In this document: in pieces, positions 1 to 10,696 of the stretch
Position numbering within the stretch: position 1 is the first letter of the stretch
How the letters are laid out: every line of letters begins with the position of its first letter
Assembly (NCBI GenBank): GCA_964036295.1
Contig: OZ038462.1
Span: 16,497,264 to 16,561,263, forward strand
Origin: Plumapathes pennacea
Taxonomy: Eukaryota > Cnidaria > Anthozoa > Antipatharia > Myriopathidae
DNA: 64,000 nt
Reading direction: 5' to 3'
The notes under the pieces: generated by a model
The model's database searches: none
Told to the model about the DNA's origin: nothing
What the model saw: only the letters and a program-made list of their open reading frames with translations
Position numbers and translations under genes: made by a program

Positions 1-213
1 CATCATGCCATGTCCATTTCATCCATTTATCCCCAGTACATCAAGTGGCCAAATGGTGAGTGATTACACGTTCAAATTGTTTTTTAAACCTTACTCATCA
101 TGTCCTATAAAATTCGATCCTTGTTTTGTCTCGCGTCCGCTTTTACGTGTCAATTTAATAATGTACAGGAAATCAAATGCATAGGATAAGGACCGCGTTT
201 GAGTAAAAAGGGG

Positions 214-327
214 GCATTCCCTGGCGTCATTGGGCTGATTGATGGTACCCATATCCACATTCGTGCCCCAGAAGAAGAGCCAGACGCATATGTGAACAGG
301 AAAAATTCCACTCAATAAACGTACAAG
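214..327 (+). pseudogene. PIF/Harbinger (HARBI1-like) transposase fragment
   Basis: The plus strand reads [18 protein letters not shown] and then a short acidic stretch. This is the block around the first catalytic aspartate of Harbinger DDE transposases (family motif DGTHI). About 38 codons survive. After VNRK the frame breaks in an A run near 301-305, and one base later the expected FHSINVQ reading resumes, so one A appears to be missing. The piece ends at CAAGTAAGA, which could be a decayed splice donor. Nothing N- or C-terminal to this block is recognisable, so it is a relic and not a gene. Confidence 0.75.
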
Positions 328-1110
328 TAAGATCATATTATTGTGTAACAATGTTGCACCATTTGTCCTCAATATTATGCACTGTAAAGTGCCATATGAT
401 CAGCTACATGTACTATGACATAAAATATATGTATATGTTATACTTGCCAACTCTCACGCTGGTCAAAATCTTTGGTCTCACGCCTACAGATCAATTTCTC
501 ATGCCTGGCTACAAAATATGGGCTACTACAGCCTTAAATGACACACGTTTGAAAAACACGTAAACTCGAACCAATGTGAAAAACGAAAAGTCCGGTTTTT
601 GAGGGGAAAAAACACTTGGCACTCCCTGAGTCGCTGGTACGATATTTTAGGTCACTTGATAGAGAATAGGAAAATAGCTATTTTCGGGTTTTTGAATGAT
701 ACCCAGAAAAAAATATTAAATTGTTCCTACAAATTGATGAGATTCTAGCCGACTAGTTTTTTTATATCTTCATTATATCTTTATTTTATTTATTTATTTG
801 TTTTATTACAATTAATGACAGTAACTAAGTACAAAGACTAAGAAAATACAGCCAAAGGAATGATCTGTAAAAGGGTCAAAGACCCCATACAAGAAAGACC
901 ACCTTAAATAAATGTTCCCCCTCAAGGATAATATGTACAGATAATATGAAATAATAATAATAATAATGATATTTAGAACATCATACAAAGTCTCATAAAT
1001 CCCATAACTTAGGAGTGGCAACAGAAAAGGACTTATCACCATATATCTTGGTGTGTGATTTCGGAACAGTTAAAAGATTACGGTTTGATCATCTTAAAAA
1101 GCATACAGAT
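328..1110. other. Gene-free AT-rich stretch
   Basis: No coding stretch with family-like composition is visible. It contains short TTTA-rich and AAT-rich runs (about 785-805 and 950-968). The reading frames present are short and low in complexity. Confidence 0.5.
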
Positions 1111-1764
1111 TCAAAGTAATGTTAAATAATAAATAAGCCAGTTAGCAGCATTCCATAACCCACCCCTTGAAGAAAGGAAATCCCTTACACCCCTCTTAAA
1201 ACTGGAAACACTTTCTGCCGGGCGAACAGCTAGCGGTAATGTGTTCCACATGTCTACAATCCTATTAAAGAAACTAAACTTGAAAGTATTAGTTCTAGCA
1301 TAATTCTTCTTTAGCATAAATTCATTTCTTCCTCTTAAGGGGTACCGTTGAAAATCTGAGTAAAATTGAATATTTGAAGATATATCTATATATCCATTTA
1401 AAACTTTGTACAAAAATAAAACATCAACCAAAAATTGTCTGTCCTCCAGAGGTAACAAGTTCAATTTTTCTTTACGGGCTCTATAATCATGATCTGACTT
1501 GAGAATAAATTGGGTGGCTCTTTGCTGAATTCTTTCCAATTTGCCTATATTCCTATCTGTGTATGGTGATCAAACAACAGTACAGTATTCCAATTGGGAC
1601 CTCACCAAGGCACAGTACAATGTTCTTAAGGTGGTAACATCTTTCAGTCCTTTACAAGTTCTTTTAATAAGACCAAGAATCTTGTTTGCCTTACTTGATA
1701 TTTTATCAACATGGGTATTCCAGGACAGCTTGTTTGTGCTGACTAAGCCAAGATCACGGACTTC
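1111..1764 (-). pseudogene. LINE (CR1/L2-like) reverse-transcriptase C-terminal fragment
   Basis: The minus strand encodes the tail of a non-LTR retrotransposon polymerase. It opens with EVRDLGLVSTNKLSWNTHVD, then passes through SKANKILGLIKR, ALVRSQLEYC and LERIQQRATQFI, and ends with FFNRIVDMWNTLP and a SFKRGV tail. This block order follows the RT palm and thumb in CR1/L2/Rex-type LINEs. The RT catalytic box is absent, so the copy is 5'-truncated, as is usual for LINEs. The conserved Trp of VVWSPY is a TGA stop at 1570-1572 (minus strand). It is inactive; the clade assignment is a family-level inference. Confidence 0.8.
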
Positions 1765-2093
1765 GAATTCAATATCTTAATTTGTAATTTTGAGCTATTA
1801 TCTTTATATTGCATAAATTGTGCTATGTTCATGAAACAGATTCCTTCATATACTCCAGACCTGGTGTGCTAATATCTTCAATTCACGAACTGAAATTAAT
1901 TGATTCCTTGAGTAAATGTGCCAATTGATATATTTTTCAAATTGTTTTCTTAGAGAAACAACTACAGTTTTAACAAGGCATTGTTTTACTTCTGCCCAAG
2001 TTTTCCGTTTCTACGCCCCAGAAAACTAACACGAACTTTAATGGTTTGATGCATGTTATTAGAGACATTAATCAGCTACATGAAAATGCTTAC

Positions 2094-2260
2094 TTCTTTC
2101 CCACAACCTCTTGCTGGCAGATGGTGGCATTCCTTAAACACTTCCGCATTTCCACCCTTGTCCGGATGGTAAACTCTTGACAACCTTCTGTATTGGCTGT
2201 CTATTTTGCTCTTCGACGCTCCTACATTTAGGTTTAATAAGGCGTAATAACCTTCCATTT
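2094..2260 (-). pseudogene. J-domain (DnaJ-like) exon, damaged
   Basis: From the ATG at 2258 the minus strand reads YYALLNLNV, then YRRLSRVYHPDKGGNAEVFK. This is a J-domain helix II, the HPD loop that stimulates Hsp70 ATPase, and the start of helix III. A good splice acceptor (TTTATCTGTTTCAG) lies just upstream of the ATG and a GAA-GTAAGC donor ends the stretch, so it looks like one exon. After VFKE the frame changes and a Q-Q-E-V-V-G pattern typical of the domain end appears in another frame, which suggests a small indel. No partner exon is seen nearby. A cellular DnaJ relative is the simplest reading. Confidence 0.55.
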
Positions 2261-2263
2261 CTG

Positions 2264-3408
2264 AAACAGATAAATCCCTGATTTAATTAGTAAATCACAA
2301 TATTGTTGAGGTCATGTTCTAACTGCTGTAGTCATTTGCAATGCAGTGCCCAGTACATTCTGATGGAACATGTCAACAGAGGGCTCTACAAAGGTCTAAG
2401 TCTCATGATGTTTAACTACTTAAACAGAATGCATATTCAACACAAGAAAGGCAACTTTAATCATGCAAACACGTCGAGTGAGCTTGCAGAACCAATAGTC
2501 ATGCACACGAACCTGACCAATCCACACCCCAAAAAAGGTATATATAGAGTTATGAACTTTTATCTGAGCAAAATTTCAAAACCTAAATTATCCTTTCTGT
2601 ATTTTATTCTTAAGTTCTTCAGTTGATCACTTTTGGAAGTAAATGAATTGATTTGGAAAGAAAATAGAATTGTCGCTCGTGGTTAGCACGCTCCATTCGG
2701 GTGTGCGTATGGGGAAGCGCTATGTATCGACTTCAGGCGTGTTCTGTTCTTGTTTGTGATGGCCTAAAAACCTTCTGATGCATAATTTGTTACTAGAGAT
2801 ACGATAATCGCAGATACCCCCTCGCTCTGCCATTGATGGGACTTTTACTTTGGTACGCCCAACAAGAGTACCCTTTGTTTTACGGAAATGTTGACTCAAT
2901 CTTTTCTTCAAAGTCGAGTGCTACACGCAAAGGAAGGAGAAAAAGAATGATGTTATGCTTTTGCTTTGAAAAAAGAGTAAATTCCGTGACGAAGTACTTA
3001 TTTCCCACGTCAAATTAATTCATACAGTCTGCCAACCACGTTCTCAAAATTTAACTCTCAAATTTTGAAGTTGGTCGGCCGTCGTAGTACAGGAAAAAAG
3101 GAACACTGATTTTCCAATTTTGAATTCATAGGCAGTACAATTAAATTGCCTTCCTGTGCGATTTGTTTTACTCTGGACTCGGGCATGGATAATTGATAAG
3201 CTCGAATTGTTTTGTATGTGAACTCACTCAAAACAGCATGATTTCTCCCAGAATCAAAACAAAACTTGAACGGTTTACTTCAAATTATACACGGACTTCA
3301 TACCTAGTCATACTTTTAAGGGCTTGTGAACGATTCTCGCTGCAATCACCGCATGTCAGATTACAGCATTTGTTACAGTTTTAGAAAGAAAAAAGACATC
3401 TGACTAAA
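2264..3408. other. Stretch without recognisable genes
   Basis: Only short frames without family similarity are present on either strand. I see no tandem or inverted repeats of note. Confidence 0.4.
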
Positions 3409-3412
3409 TCAT

Positions 3413-3629
3413 TCAAGACTCCAAGTTCTGATTGAAGTTTCGTCTTTCTGGTTCCATGAATTTAGCTTCCTCGCTAAGTCTTTCAAGGAGAGCGTTGTTG
3501 CTTGTGGCCATTTTCCTGAACTGCCTCTGCAGGTCTGCCCAGACATCTTGTAGTACAGCAGCGGGATTCCTGTGCTGCCTCTTCCTAAAGTTGTTTTCCA
3601 GCATCTGGGCCTGGCCTTTAGTATACTGC
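3413..3629 (-). CDS. Unrecognised coiled-coil-like exon
   Basis: The minus strand gives about 70 charged, helix-forming residues (for example LEDQ-, RK- and E-rich runs around MLENNFRKRQHRN and ALLERLSEEAKFMEPERR), preceded by a plausible acceptor ending TTGTGCAG and closed by a stop at 3413. The heptad-like spacing of Leu suggests a coiled coil. A second open frame lies just upstream (3675-4034, minus, 119 aa) and may belong to the same gene. I do not recognise either. Both lie downstream, on the same strand, of the transposase-like exons at 4.8-6.0 kb, so they could be its 3' exons or an unrelated remnant. Confidence 0.3.
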
Positions 3630-4792
3630 ACAAGTAGTTAATCTCCTGGGCGGGGGGTATGTCAGTGTCCAGGATCATTGCCTTGAAGACACTTTTCCAA
3701 GGATGGAAAAGTGTGACATCTCCCTCGAAAATGTCAGGATGACATTTGGGCAGACTCTGCTTTGCCAGACTACCAAGACTACCAATTGGTGGTTTGTCGT
3801 TGTGAACATCTCCATATACTGGCTCATAGCTGCTTCCTTTGGGGTGGATGCTATCGGCGGGTGATGGAGAAGCACAGCTCTTGTGACTTTTGCCTCCTTT
3901 GAACGAATGATGTCCCTGGTGTACGTTACGGATTTTTCCTCCATGTCATTGCAAATCTCGGTGCGAGCAGTTTTCTGTGTTGGCTCAACTCCTACAAATT
4001 CGCCGATGCTCTGGTGGAAACGTAGACTCGACAAGATAAATCAAACTTAGACTCCTAATGGTGATTATCTGCTCTGAACTTTTCACTGTCGCATTCCCAA
4101 GCTTACAATTCATGGAAGAAAGTAAGACTCTGAGATCAAGAAGTGTCAACCATGTTTAATAATTACATGGTGAAAACTCAGGAGGCACACCTTCCTCCAG
4201 GGTTCTTCCTCCAAGTAGCTGTATCTTACCTATACCTAGCAGTAGCAAACCATCTTACATTAAATATTTTAAAGATAGGATGTACATTGGAGGTCATCTA
4301 GCATATAACCTTCATATTTCACGGGAAAATATTGCATTATCCAAAACACTAACAAACCATTGGAAAGAAACATTCAGTCTTTCGGAGCTCAATTATGGAA
4401 TATCTTTCTAGGACCCCTTGAAAGCGGAAAAATCTCTTGAAGTATTTGATTATAAGTTAAGCATGTTGATATCTGTTGAATCGTGATAACTTTACAATTC
4501 GATTATCTACAGATTTCTCTATCATATTGGAATTTTGACATTTAGTCATACACAGAAATTTGCAATTAGATTTCCTCACGGCTTTCAGGTACAGCAAAGC
4601 TGATATGAAGTTTAGTTGAATAGAGAGTCTACCTCGTCTGGGTGATGAATGAAGCGGATTTTGTCTGTATTGTCTGCCTCTGCGACACCCAAAATTTAGC
4701 CGGTGCACTCTGTGAAAGCTTATGCCAGTTGCTGAGAACTTGTTTGCGTAGGTTCTGTTAAAAATAAAAATGAATTAAATATACAGTGTCCT

Positions 4793-5276
4793 TGCTGCAG
4801 TGTCCAGCCCCAAGGTCTCTAGTTTTTCCTTCCCAGGTTTTTTGGGCAGCCTTCTGGTTGGCGTGCATGGTTTGGTACCCTCACTTCACTTGTAGTTGAT
4901 GTGCCTCCAGTTGGTCTCGAGCCTCCTTGCTGTCTTCTGCAGACTTAATCTGGAGATTCAGTCGCTCACAAATGGCACATGTGTTGCTGCAAGGTAAACT
5001 GAATTCCAGATTTAACTTTGTATTGAACACCTTTCTGTAGTACTTTTCACTCACGACGGGCTTCAGCAGCGGAGGAATTATGTGGTGGCATTCCTGCTTC
5101 TGCCTCAAGATTTTTTCCTGTGGGATGACCCCTGGCTCCTCGTGCTCTTAGAGACAGTACATACGAGCGATGTTGAGGTCTGGGTTGAGAAACCTCTTTA
5201 ATGGCGCATCATTTCTATATAGTGGGACGTCCTGTGCGGGAATGGCAGGATGTGGCTCTTCACCTAAACAAGGCAT
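4793..5276 (-). pseudogene. Transposase-like cysteine-motif family, central exon
   Basis: A strong acceptor (TTTTTCCTTTTTCAG) opens the exon. It reads FLNPDLNIARMYCL, then YYRKVFNTKLNLEF, a CAICERLNLQIK cysteine pair and an acidic/basic helix ending in MHANQKAAQ. I know this order (RMY-L-Y, Y-R-FN-FN, C-x2-C helix, HK/H-A) from a widespread, unnamed transposase-like family of cnidarians and arthropods. The function is inferred from that distribution, not proven. Two in-frame stops break it: TAA at 5148-5150 where the family usually has an aromatic residue, and TGA at about 4878-4880 just before GYQTMHANQ. It is probably the middle of one gene with the exons at 5.9 and 15.4 kb. Confidence 0.55.
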
Positions 5277-5317
5277 CTGAAAAAGGAAAAATCACCGGCA
5301 TGAATAAACTTAAATAA

Positions 5318-5725
5318 ACCAGTTAAACGCTTGACCTGAAAGCTACTCAGGACAAGTTAAACGTTTGAATTATAGAACCTCTAATCTACTGTAATAAAAA
5401 ACATGATACTTATCATTAGGTGAATGCTTGACTTATAAACCCATTTACTCAAAAGACTTAAAACTTAAACGCATGGCAGTTGAATGCTGACTTATTAAAC
5501 AAATCTATTTTAAAAGACTTGATGTTTAACTGCAGGACCAGTGTTGAACTCTTGAATATATGACCAAAATCTATTCAAAAGCCATGATATATAAAAATGT
5601 TTACTTATAAAACGAATATAAAGATGTGATTCTGAAACGTAGGACAAGTTAAAGGCTTGACTTATAAAACCAATTTACTTAAGAGACGTGATCCTGAAAC
5701 ATTGGACCAGTTGAGTGTTCGACTT
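5318..5725. repeat. Degenerate ~60-bp tandem repeat array, part 1
   Basis: About six diverged units share the words GTTAAACGCTTGACTTATAAA, AATCTACTCAAAAGAC and GAAACGTAGGACCAG. Spacing is roughly 58-65 bp. The same unit recurs at 14.9-15.3 kb, on the other side of the nested gypsy/Harbinger insertion. Both blocks lie between exons of the cysteine-motif gene, so they behave like intronic minisatellite DNA. Confidence 0.65.
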
Positions 5726-5861
5726 CATAATGGAACTATGGCAAATGGCTACTTAGATTCACTACTTGGTTACACTGTTGTAAACTTCCTTGTATTCACC
5801 TCAAATGTCTCACATAAAAATCGTGCCATGTTAGCAAGAATAATAATATGCATATCTTGTT

Positions 5862-6005
5862 TATATTGTCTGTGGTGATTTTGTTCGGCTGGTTGTGGTG
5901 CTTGCCACGTCTCTCAGCCACGTTTGCTATTGAAGAACCAGCAGTTCTGACTTGCTGTATTGCAATGCCATGAATGGCGATAAAGGCCTTTTGGCAGACC
6001 TCTAT
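5862..6005 (-). pseudogene. Transposase-like cysteine-motif family, N-terminal exon
   Basis: The minus strand reads VCQKAFIAIHGIAIQQVR, a short Ser/Ala linker and RGKHHNQPNKI. A VC-KAF--IHGI---RV block followed by RGKH-N-P is the N-proximal signature of the same family as the exon at 4.8-5.3 kb, and it lies in the right order and strand. No convincing donor follows, and the upstream reading is closed by a TGA, so the exon limits are approximate and the copy looks decayed. No function is known for this block. Confidence 0.45.
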
Positions 6006-6618
6006 CTGTTGTGCTTGTCACAAACAAAGTAGTTAAATGTGGTAGTTCTCTGGACGAAGTTGGTTCCTCGAAATCGTCCACCTAATAGTAATAATAATGA
6101 TATTTATTCATTCTGAATTTCTGAATCACGCCGAGCTGTAATATTCAACTCCGGTCAATAATGGACGTATTGAGATGTTCGTTCCTCGGGATGAACGCAC
6201 TGGAATGTAGAGTGGCTAAATTTGCACTTAGTCATACTAGTGTAACTTTTAAAAAAACTTACATGATATTTACATAATATGATCTTATAATAAATAATTT
6301 GTTAAATATTTTTGGAGCTCCATTTAATACACAAACTGATTTCTCTGCAATGAGAATAAGCAATGTCAAATGATAATAAGGGAATTGAACTAGCACCATT
6401 GTGTAAATTAATCATTGAACATCATAAACATTTTCACTTTTAGTTCATGAGATTGTGAAAACTACACAGACACATAGTTTGTTTATAGGTCATTATTACA
6501 CATGCATGCATTTTACAAAAAATATTTTCTTGAATATGGGAATTGATTAAATGTGCCCAGGAATTACTAGTTAACTAAAATCTTGGCTGAGAAATATGTT
6601 CAAAGCACATAAGTGTAG

Positions 6619-6659
<41 letters not shown>
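6619..6659. repeat. (TA)n microsatellite
   Basis: Near-pure alternating TA of about 40 bp. It produces a spurious Ile-Tyr run in a long minus-strand reading frame. Confidence 0.95.
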
Positions 6660-6662
<3 letters not shown>

Positions 6663-6816
6663 CAGTCGTTTCAAAAAAGGTTGACCCACCAAAAATGACA
6701 AATAGCCAAATACCACGACCAAAAAGGTTGCTGGGATTAGTGATTGATATTCAGTTTGATGTCGCAATGGATCTTGGAAACGTGACGCTACTTGTGCTGT
6801 CCAAAGAAAAGAAAAG

Positions 6817-7023
6817 TACCTTTGCCCTGAAACATTTTCCACAATTGCCAATGTTCTGGCCATGAAAAGACATCTCTTGGAAAATTTTGCTGAGATTTTG
6901 CCAGCGAAGGACGCTTCCTTTGAAATGGGATATATTGACCATGCCAACAAGAAAATCATAAAGGCCAAAACGCAACTCGTGGAGGCATACTCCCTGGGAG
7001 GCAGCGGTTGTATCACAACATGA
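6817..7023 (+). pseudogene. Unrecognised coding-like fragment
   Basis: The plus strand is open from KYLCPETFSTIANVLAMKRH through LENFAEILPAKD, MGYIDHANKKIIKAK and LVEAYSLGG to a TGA at about 7021. Codon use and the mix of hydrophobic and charged residues look coding, while the longer frame on the opposite strand is a hydrophobic shadow. I do not recognise a family. Stops shortly upstream suggest a broken remnant, perhaps of another element inserted in the same intron. Confidence 0.3.
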
Positions 7024-7417
7024 CACATGATGGAGATGGAGAAGAAATCCCAATGAGACCAACTAGCTTTCATGAAACACCCTTGAATCCTTTTCACTAC
7101 CACGACACTCACAAGACTCAAGAAACATTCAGTGTTGATTCAGAAACAGATCCATTAATACTTTAATGTTAACTGTAACTTTAACTGTTTCAGGGATGAC
7201 TTTGCGGTCCTCCCGACAGCTAAAGAAAGGCATATTTTTGGGCGCCATTTTCTTCCCTTATTTGGTCACATGATAGGTCAAAGGTCACATAAACATCACT
7301 AAATGAAGATAATATCATACCACCTCAACCCTGCAAGTAAAATAATGTTTATTTAATGTACGAATTTATTCGAATATTTGAATGATTTTCCCCTAGTTTC
7401 CATGTTAGACCCATGCC

Positions 7418-7909
7418 TTAAGTGGCCTGAGAGTGCTGTTGGAGTCGGTTCCGCGGTTTTCTCATTAACGGGAGGCACACTGGCTTGGACAGGTTCAGCC
7501 TCGTCCTGATGGCCAGGTACAAGTGAGTCCTGGCTGAGGGCGGATGGTTTAATGGCTGTGCTGGTGCGTCGATTTCTAGGGCCATGGGTGGTGGGCTTTC
7601 AGGTGTTGTCTGTAGTTGATGCCGGTTGCAACAGTAGCGACGACCTGTGACTTCCACTTTGTAGGAGTGGTTTGGAAGTATTTTGACGCAGTTTCCGAGT
7701 GAGCATTTTGTCTCTCCTGGAAGCTTCATGTGTACTGCCTGGCTTTGTTGTATTGCAGGCAGTGGTTGGCTTTTCTTATTGTAGCGCTCTTTGTGCAGAT
7801 GCTTTCGATGTGCCAACTTATACGATGTCTGGTAGTCTAATTCTGGCTTGAGTAGTTTGGTGTGCGTTGGTAGCATCATCCCTGTTCGACGTCCCATGAG
7901 GCACTGCAC
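7418..7909 (-). pseudogene. gypsy 1 integrase C-terminal region
   Basis: The frame begins QCLMGRRTGMMLPTHTKLLK, the block after the integrase core where gypsy elements have their MGRR-R--LPT motif. It continues through a basic stretch (HRKHLHKERYNKK) and a Lys/Pro-rich tail with PGETKCSLGNCVKILPNHSYKVEV, resembling the small beta-barrel C-terminal domain. It overlaps the core in another frame (7,818-7,909), which marks a frameshift between core and tail. It would act in nuclear integration; this copy cannot. Confidence 0.7.
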
Positions 7910-7995
7910 TGGTCAAGTTCCAAGACCTTTGCTTAGTGTATTTCGCCAGTCCAGCAGAGCCAGTAGCGGTTCTTTCTTGTCTGCTTTGGCTTTCT

Positions 7996-8580
7996 TCATG
8001 AGTGCTTTGCACACCTTGACTGCATTTTCTGCTTTCCCATTTGACTGCAGGTAATGAGGGCTTGACGTTCTGTGCTTGAATCCCCAAATTCCGCAAACTT
8101 GTTGAAGTCTCCTGCAGTGAACTGAGTTCTGTTATCAGTGACCAGGACCTCGGGGATGCCATGACGGGAAAATTGCACCTTGAATGCATTGATCACATTA
8201 GCTGAAGTGGGCCGTTTCATTTCCTGTACTTCAAAGTAACTTGACAAATGGTCGATCATTATGAGGAATTGCTGGTGCCCGAGCTCAAATAGATCGGCTC
8301 CTGCTTTTGACCAAGGTCGGCTCGGCATCTCGTGAAGTTGCAAGGTCAGCTTGGTATCTTGTGAAGTTGCAACTCTTCTCTGCACTGCTCTCGTCGGCAT
8401 GTTTGACAAATGCTGCACTTGGGCACATAGTCCATCATGCCAGCATTCATTCGTGGCCAGTAGAGAAGTTCTCTTGCTCTTCTCAGGCATCCTCCCATTC
8501 CAATGTGGGACCGATGAATCTCCAGCATATCCCTGTGTAGGGCTGCCGGGACGACGAGTCATTCAACTCTGTATATCAAA
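7996..8580 (-). pseudogene. gypsy 1 integrase, zinc-binding and catalytic core
   Basis: The minus strand shows HIGMGGCLRRARELLYWPRM and CSICQTCRR (HHCC zinc module), then the RNase-H-fold core with GADLFEL (first catalytic Asp) and VTDNRTQF (second Asp; Arg replaces the usual Gly). The glutamate block is reached only after a frameshift: the frame runs into QKMQSRC near 8,000 while the E-A-N-type reading sits in a neighbouring frame. The family integrates the cDNA copy into host DNA. Overlapping frames at 8,346-8,562 show a second small indel. Confidence 0.8.
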
Positions 8581-8595
8581 CCATCTTCAATTAGC

Positions 8596-9273
8596 TCATT
8601 TCGGCTGTCGTAGTACAGAGTGATATCTTGTGGGCAGGAGGATGAGTTCCTGCATCTCGGCATTCGCTGCTGTGACTTCCTTGAATTCTGTCAGGCGTCT
8701 TGGCACTACCGAGAGGTTGTCCTTGTAACGTACTTCTTCCAGGGCCCGAACCTCGCTGCTATCATGTTCGGCAGCCTCTGTTGTCCTTCTGTAGGCTCGG
8801 CTTAATGTGTCGGCGATGTACATCAAATGGCCTTTCTTGTACTTTATGTCCAGAGAGTAGTTTTGCAGAGCCATTCTCATTCTCTGGAGTCTCTTTGGCG
8901 ACTGATGGACGGACTTCTTGAACACTGTTTGAAGCGGTTCATGGTCAGACTCAACATGTACGACATTCTGGCTGTAAATGTATTGATCAAATTTCTTGCA
9001 CAACCAGACAATCGCCAATAGCTCTTTCTCTATCTGAGCATAGCATCTCTCTGTGTCTGTCCGAGCTCTTGAAGCATAAGTGATGGGCTGGCCATTTTGC
9101 ATAAGGACAGCTCCCAGTCCAGTCTCTGAGGCGCTGCACTGGATTGTGACTTCTTCTTTGACATCATAGTACTTCAGCACAGGAGATTCTGAGGTACTTC
9201 TGTACGGTTTTAAAGGTGACGCTTGTGCTGCTTGAGCCATTGCCACTCCACATCTTTGTCGTCCAGTCTGCAA
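8596..9273 (-). pseudogene. gypsy 1 RNase H domain
   Basis: The frame holds KYYDVKEEVTIQCSASETGL, GAVLMQNGQPITYASRA, QIEKELLAIV, FDQYIYSQNVVHVESDHEPL and ADTLSRAYR, the full block set of a gypsy RNase H with its connection and spacer. The first catalytic aspartate (normally in a C-D-A-S motif) is Ser here (CSAS). The second motif (EKELLAIV) and third (SDHEPL) remain. The domain would degrade RNA in RNA-DNA hybrids during reverse transcription. It joins the RT frame by a frameshift near 9,240. Confidence 0.85.
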
Positions 9274-10151
9274 AATGGCTCAGTCATGCCACTCGGGTGC
9301 GGCATAAACTTTGACAGATAGTTGACCGTGCCAAGGAAACGTTTTAGGGCTTGCACGTCTTCTAGCTCTGTCATGGCTAACAGTGCATCTATCTTTGTGG
9401 GGTCTGCTTTGAGTCCCTCTGGGTTCATCAGATGTCCCATGAAGGGCACTGTCGTTTGAGCTCGTCTGACTTTGTCTTTGTTGAGTCTCAGGTTCCAGGT
9501 GTGGCATTTCGTAAAGAATGAACGTTTGTTCTCTTCTAAGCTCTTGTTGGCTTCTGTTTCTCCATAACCAGCTACCTCAACACCATGGAGGCCCTTGATG
9601 AACTTGTGCTTTGTGCACTGCCATACCTTAGGAGCAGAACTGATGCCAAAGGGCATGCGCAGCCATCGGTACCTCCCAAAAGGTGTGTTGAATGTGGTTA
9701 AGTAGCTGGACTCAAGGTCTAGGTTCTTCTGCCAGAAACCATCTTTGACATCAATGACTGTAAATTTCTTGGCTTTGTTAAGACGGGTGGCAATCTCTTC
9801 TATGGTTGGCATTTGATAGTGTTTGCGCTTTATAGCCTGGTTGAGATCTTTTGGGTCAAGACATATTTGTATCTTGTTTGGTTTCACAACTACCAGCATA
9901 CTGGACACCCACTTTGTTGGTTCAGTCACTGGTGCGATGACCTGGCGTTCAACCAATTCATCAAGCTTGACCTTGATTTTTGGATGCAACGCAACCGGTA
10001 CACGTCTCGCAGGGTGTATCTTGGGCTGAATGCTGTCATTTGTGACAATTCTGTATTCACCTGGTAGTTCTCCAAGTCCTCCAAAGATATCTTTGTATTC
10101 TTCCAGGAGGTCCATTTGTGACATTGCTGTCAGTGCTAGGATATCAGTCAT
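9210..10151 (-). pseudogene. gypsy 1 reverse transcriptase, catalytic box deleted
   Basis: Blocks are clear: PARRVPVALHPKIKVKLDEL, VVKPNKIQICLDPKDLNQAI, FTVIDVKDGFWQ, FNTPFGRYRWLRMPFGI, LRLNKDKVR, FMGHL and VQALKRFLGTVNYLSKFMP. The palm motif carrying the two metal-binding aspartates is missing: the reading passes from GLHGVEV straight to AGYGETEAN, so roughly seven to nine codons are gone. The upstream MPFGIS motif has PKVWQ after it, as in gypsy. This protein could not polymerise DNA. It starts within MTDILALTAM, downstream of the protease region. Confidence 0.85.
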
Positions 10152-10425
10152 GCAGGCTGATTAGTTTAAGTCTGACGCTTGTGTCAAGTGAGATTATAGG
10201 CCGGTAATCTCCGTCTATGGCGTTAAAGTTCAGAATTTTCTTCTGATTTCCATGCCACATTGCTAGGCTCGCCTTGCCTGCAATCTTTCTGCGCTTGCCT
10301 GTGTATGACACAATAGATTTCTGGCACTGACGAAGCTTCTGTAGGTGTCTCCGGTCACATGCTTGTATGTCTTCATCGGCGGAATGTCACATTCTGATCC
10401 GGTATCCACTTGAAAACGAATTTAA
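10152..10425 (-). pseudogene. gypsy 1 aspartic protease region
   Basis: The minus strand just inside the Harbinger insertion reads RFQVDTGSECDI, the DTGS active site of a retroviral-type aspartic protease, followed by PPMKTYKHVTGD. Gypsy proteases cut the gag-pol polyprotein and act as dimers. The Harbinger left end lies about 25 bp upstream of the active-site codons, separating protease from gag by 3.2 kb. No long frame survives, so the limits are approximate. Confidence 0.7.
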
Positions 10426-10620
10426 GGGCCTCTTCATATGAGCCCGGTTGACCGGGCCAGCCCGGTTACCGAGATCTTGCCCTCCCACTATTTCCTTTGT
10501 AAAAATTCCGATGTGTTCATATGAGAGGGCGGGCCAGCCTGGTTACCAAGATCTCGGTCTTTGCGACCAGGATCTTGGTTAACCAGGTGGCCTGTTTCTC
10601 ATATGAACATTCTAGTCCGG
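10426..10620. repeat. Harbinger 1 left terminal/subterminal repeats
   Basis: The TIR (about 42 bp) is followed by repeated subterminal words: CCCGGTTACCGAGATCTTG, then CCTGGTTACCAAGATCTCGG and its inverted partner CTTGGTTAACCAGG, with CATATGA boxes at 10,436, near 10,520 and near 10,600. Clustered subterminal boxes are typical transposase or partner-protein binding sites. Confidence 0.7.
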
Positions 10621-10696
10621 GATGAAATGTTTCAACTATGCATGACTTGGGAGGTTGCTGACCAAACGGAACGTGGACTCTGACAATGTGTCAAAC

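Noticed and set aside
2094..2260. HPDKGG J-domain considered as a piece of an endogenous polyomavirus-like T antigen
   Set aside because: No helicase or other viral region is nearby, the core fits cellular DnaJ proteins, and a splice acceptor precedes it.
6600..7121. 173-codon minus-strand ORF with a membrane-like hydrophobic profile
   Set aside because: Its end is an Ile-Tyr run produced by the (TA)n repeat, and the rest is the antisense of a better coding-like plus-strand stretch.
7144..7410. Search for a 3' LTR of gypsy 1
   Set aside because: No sequence here matches the candidate 5' LTR start at 14,662; any LTR has been lost or lies undetected.
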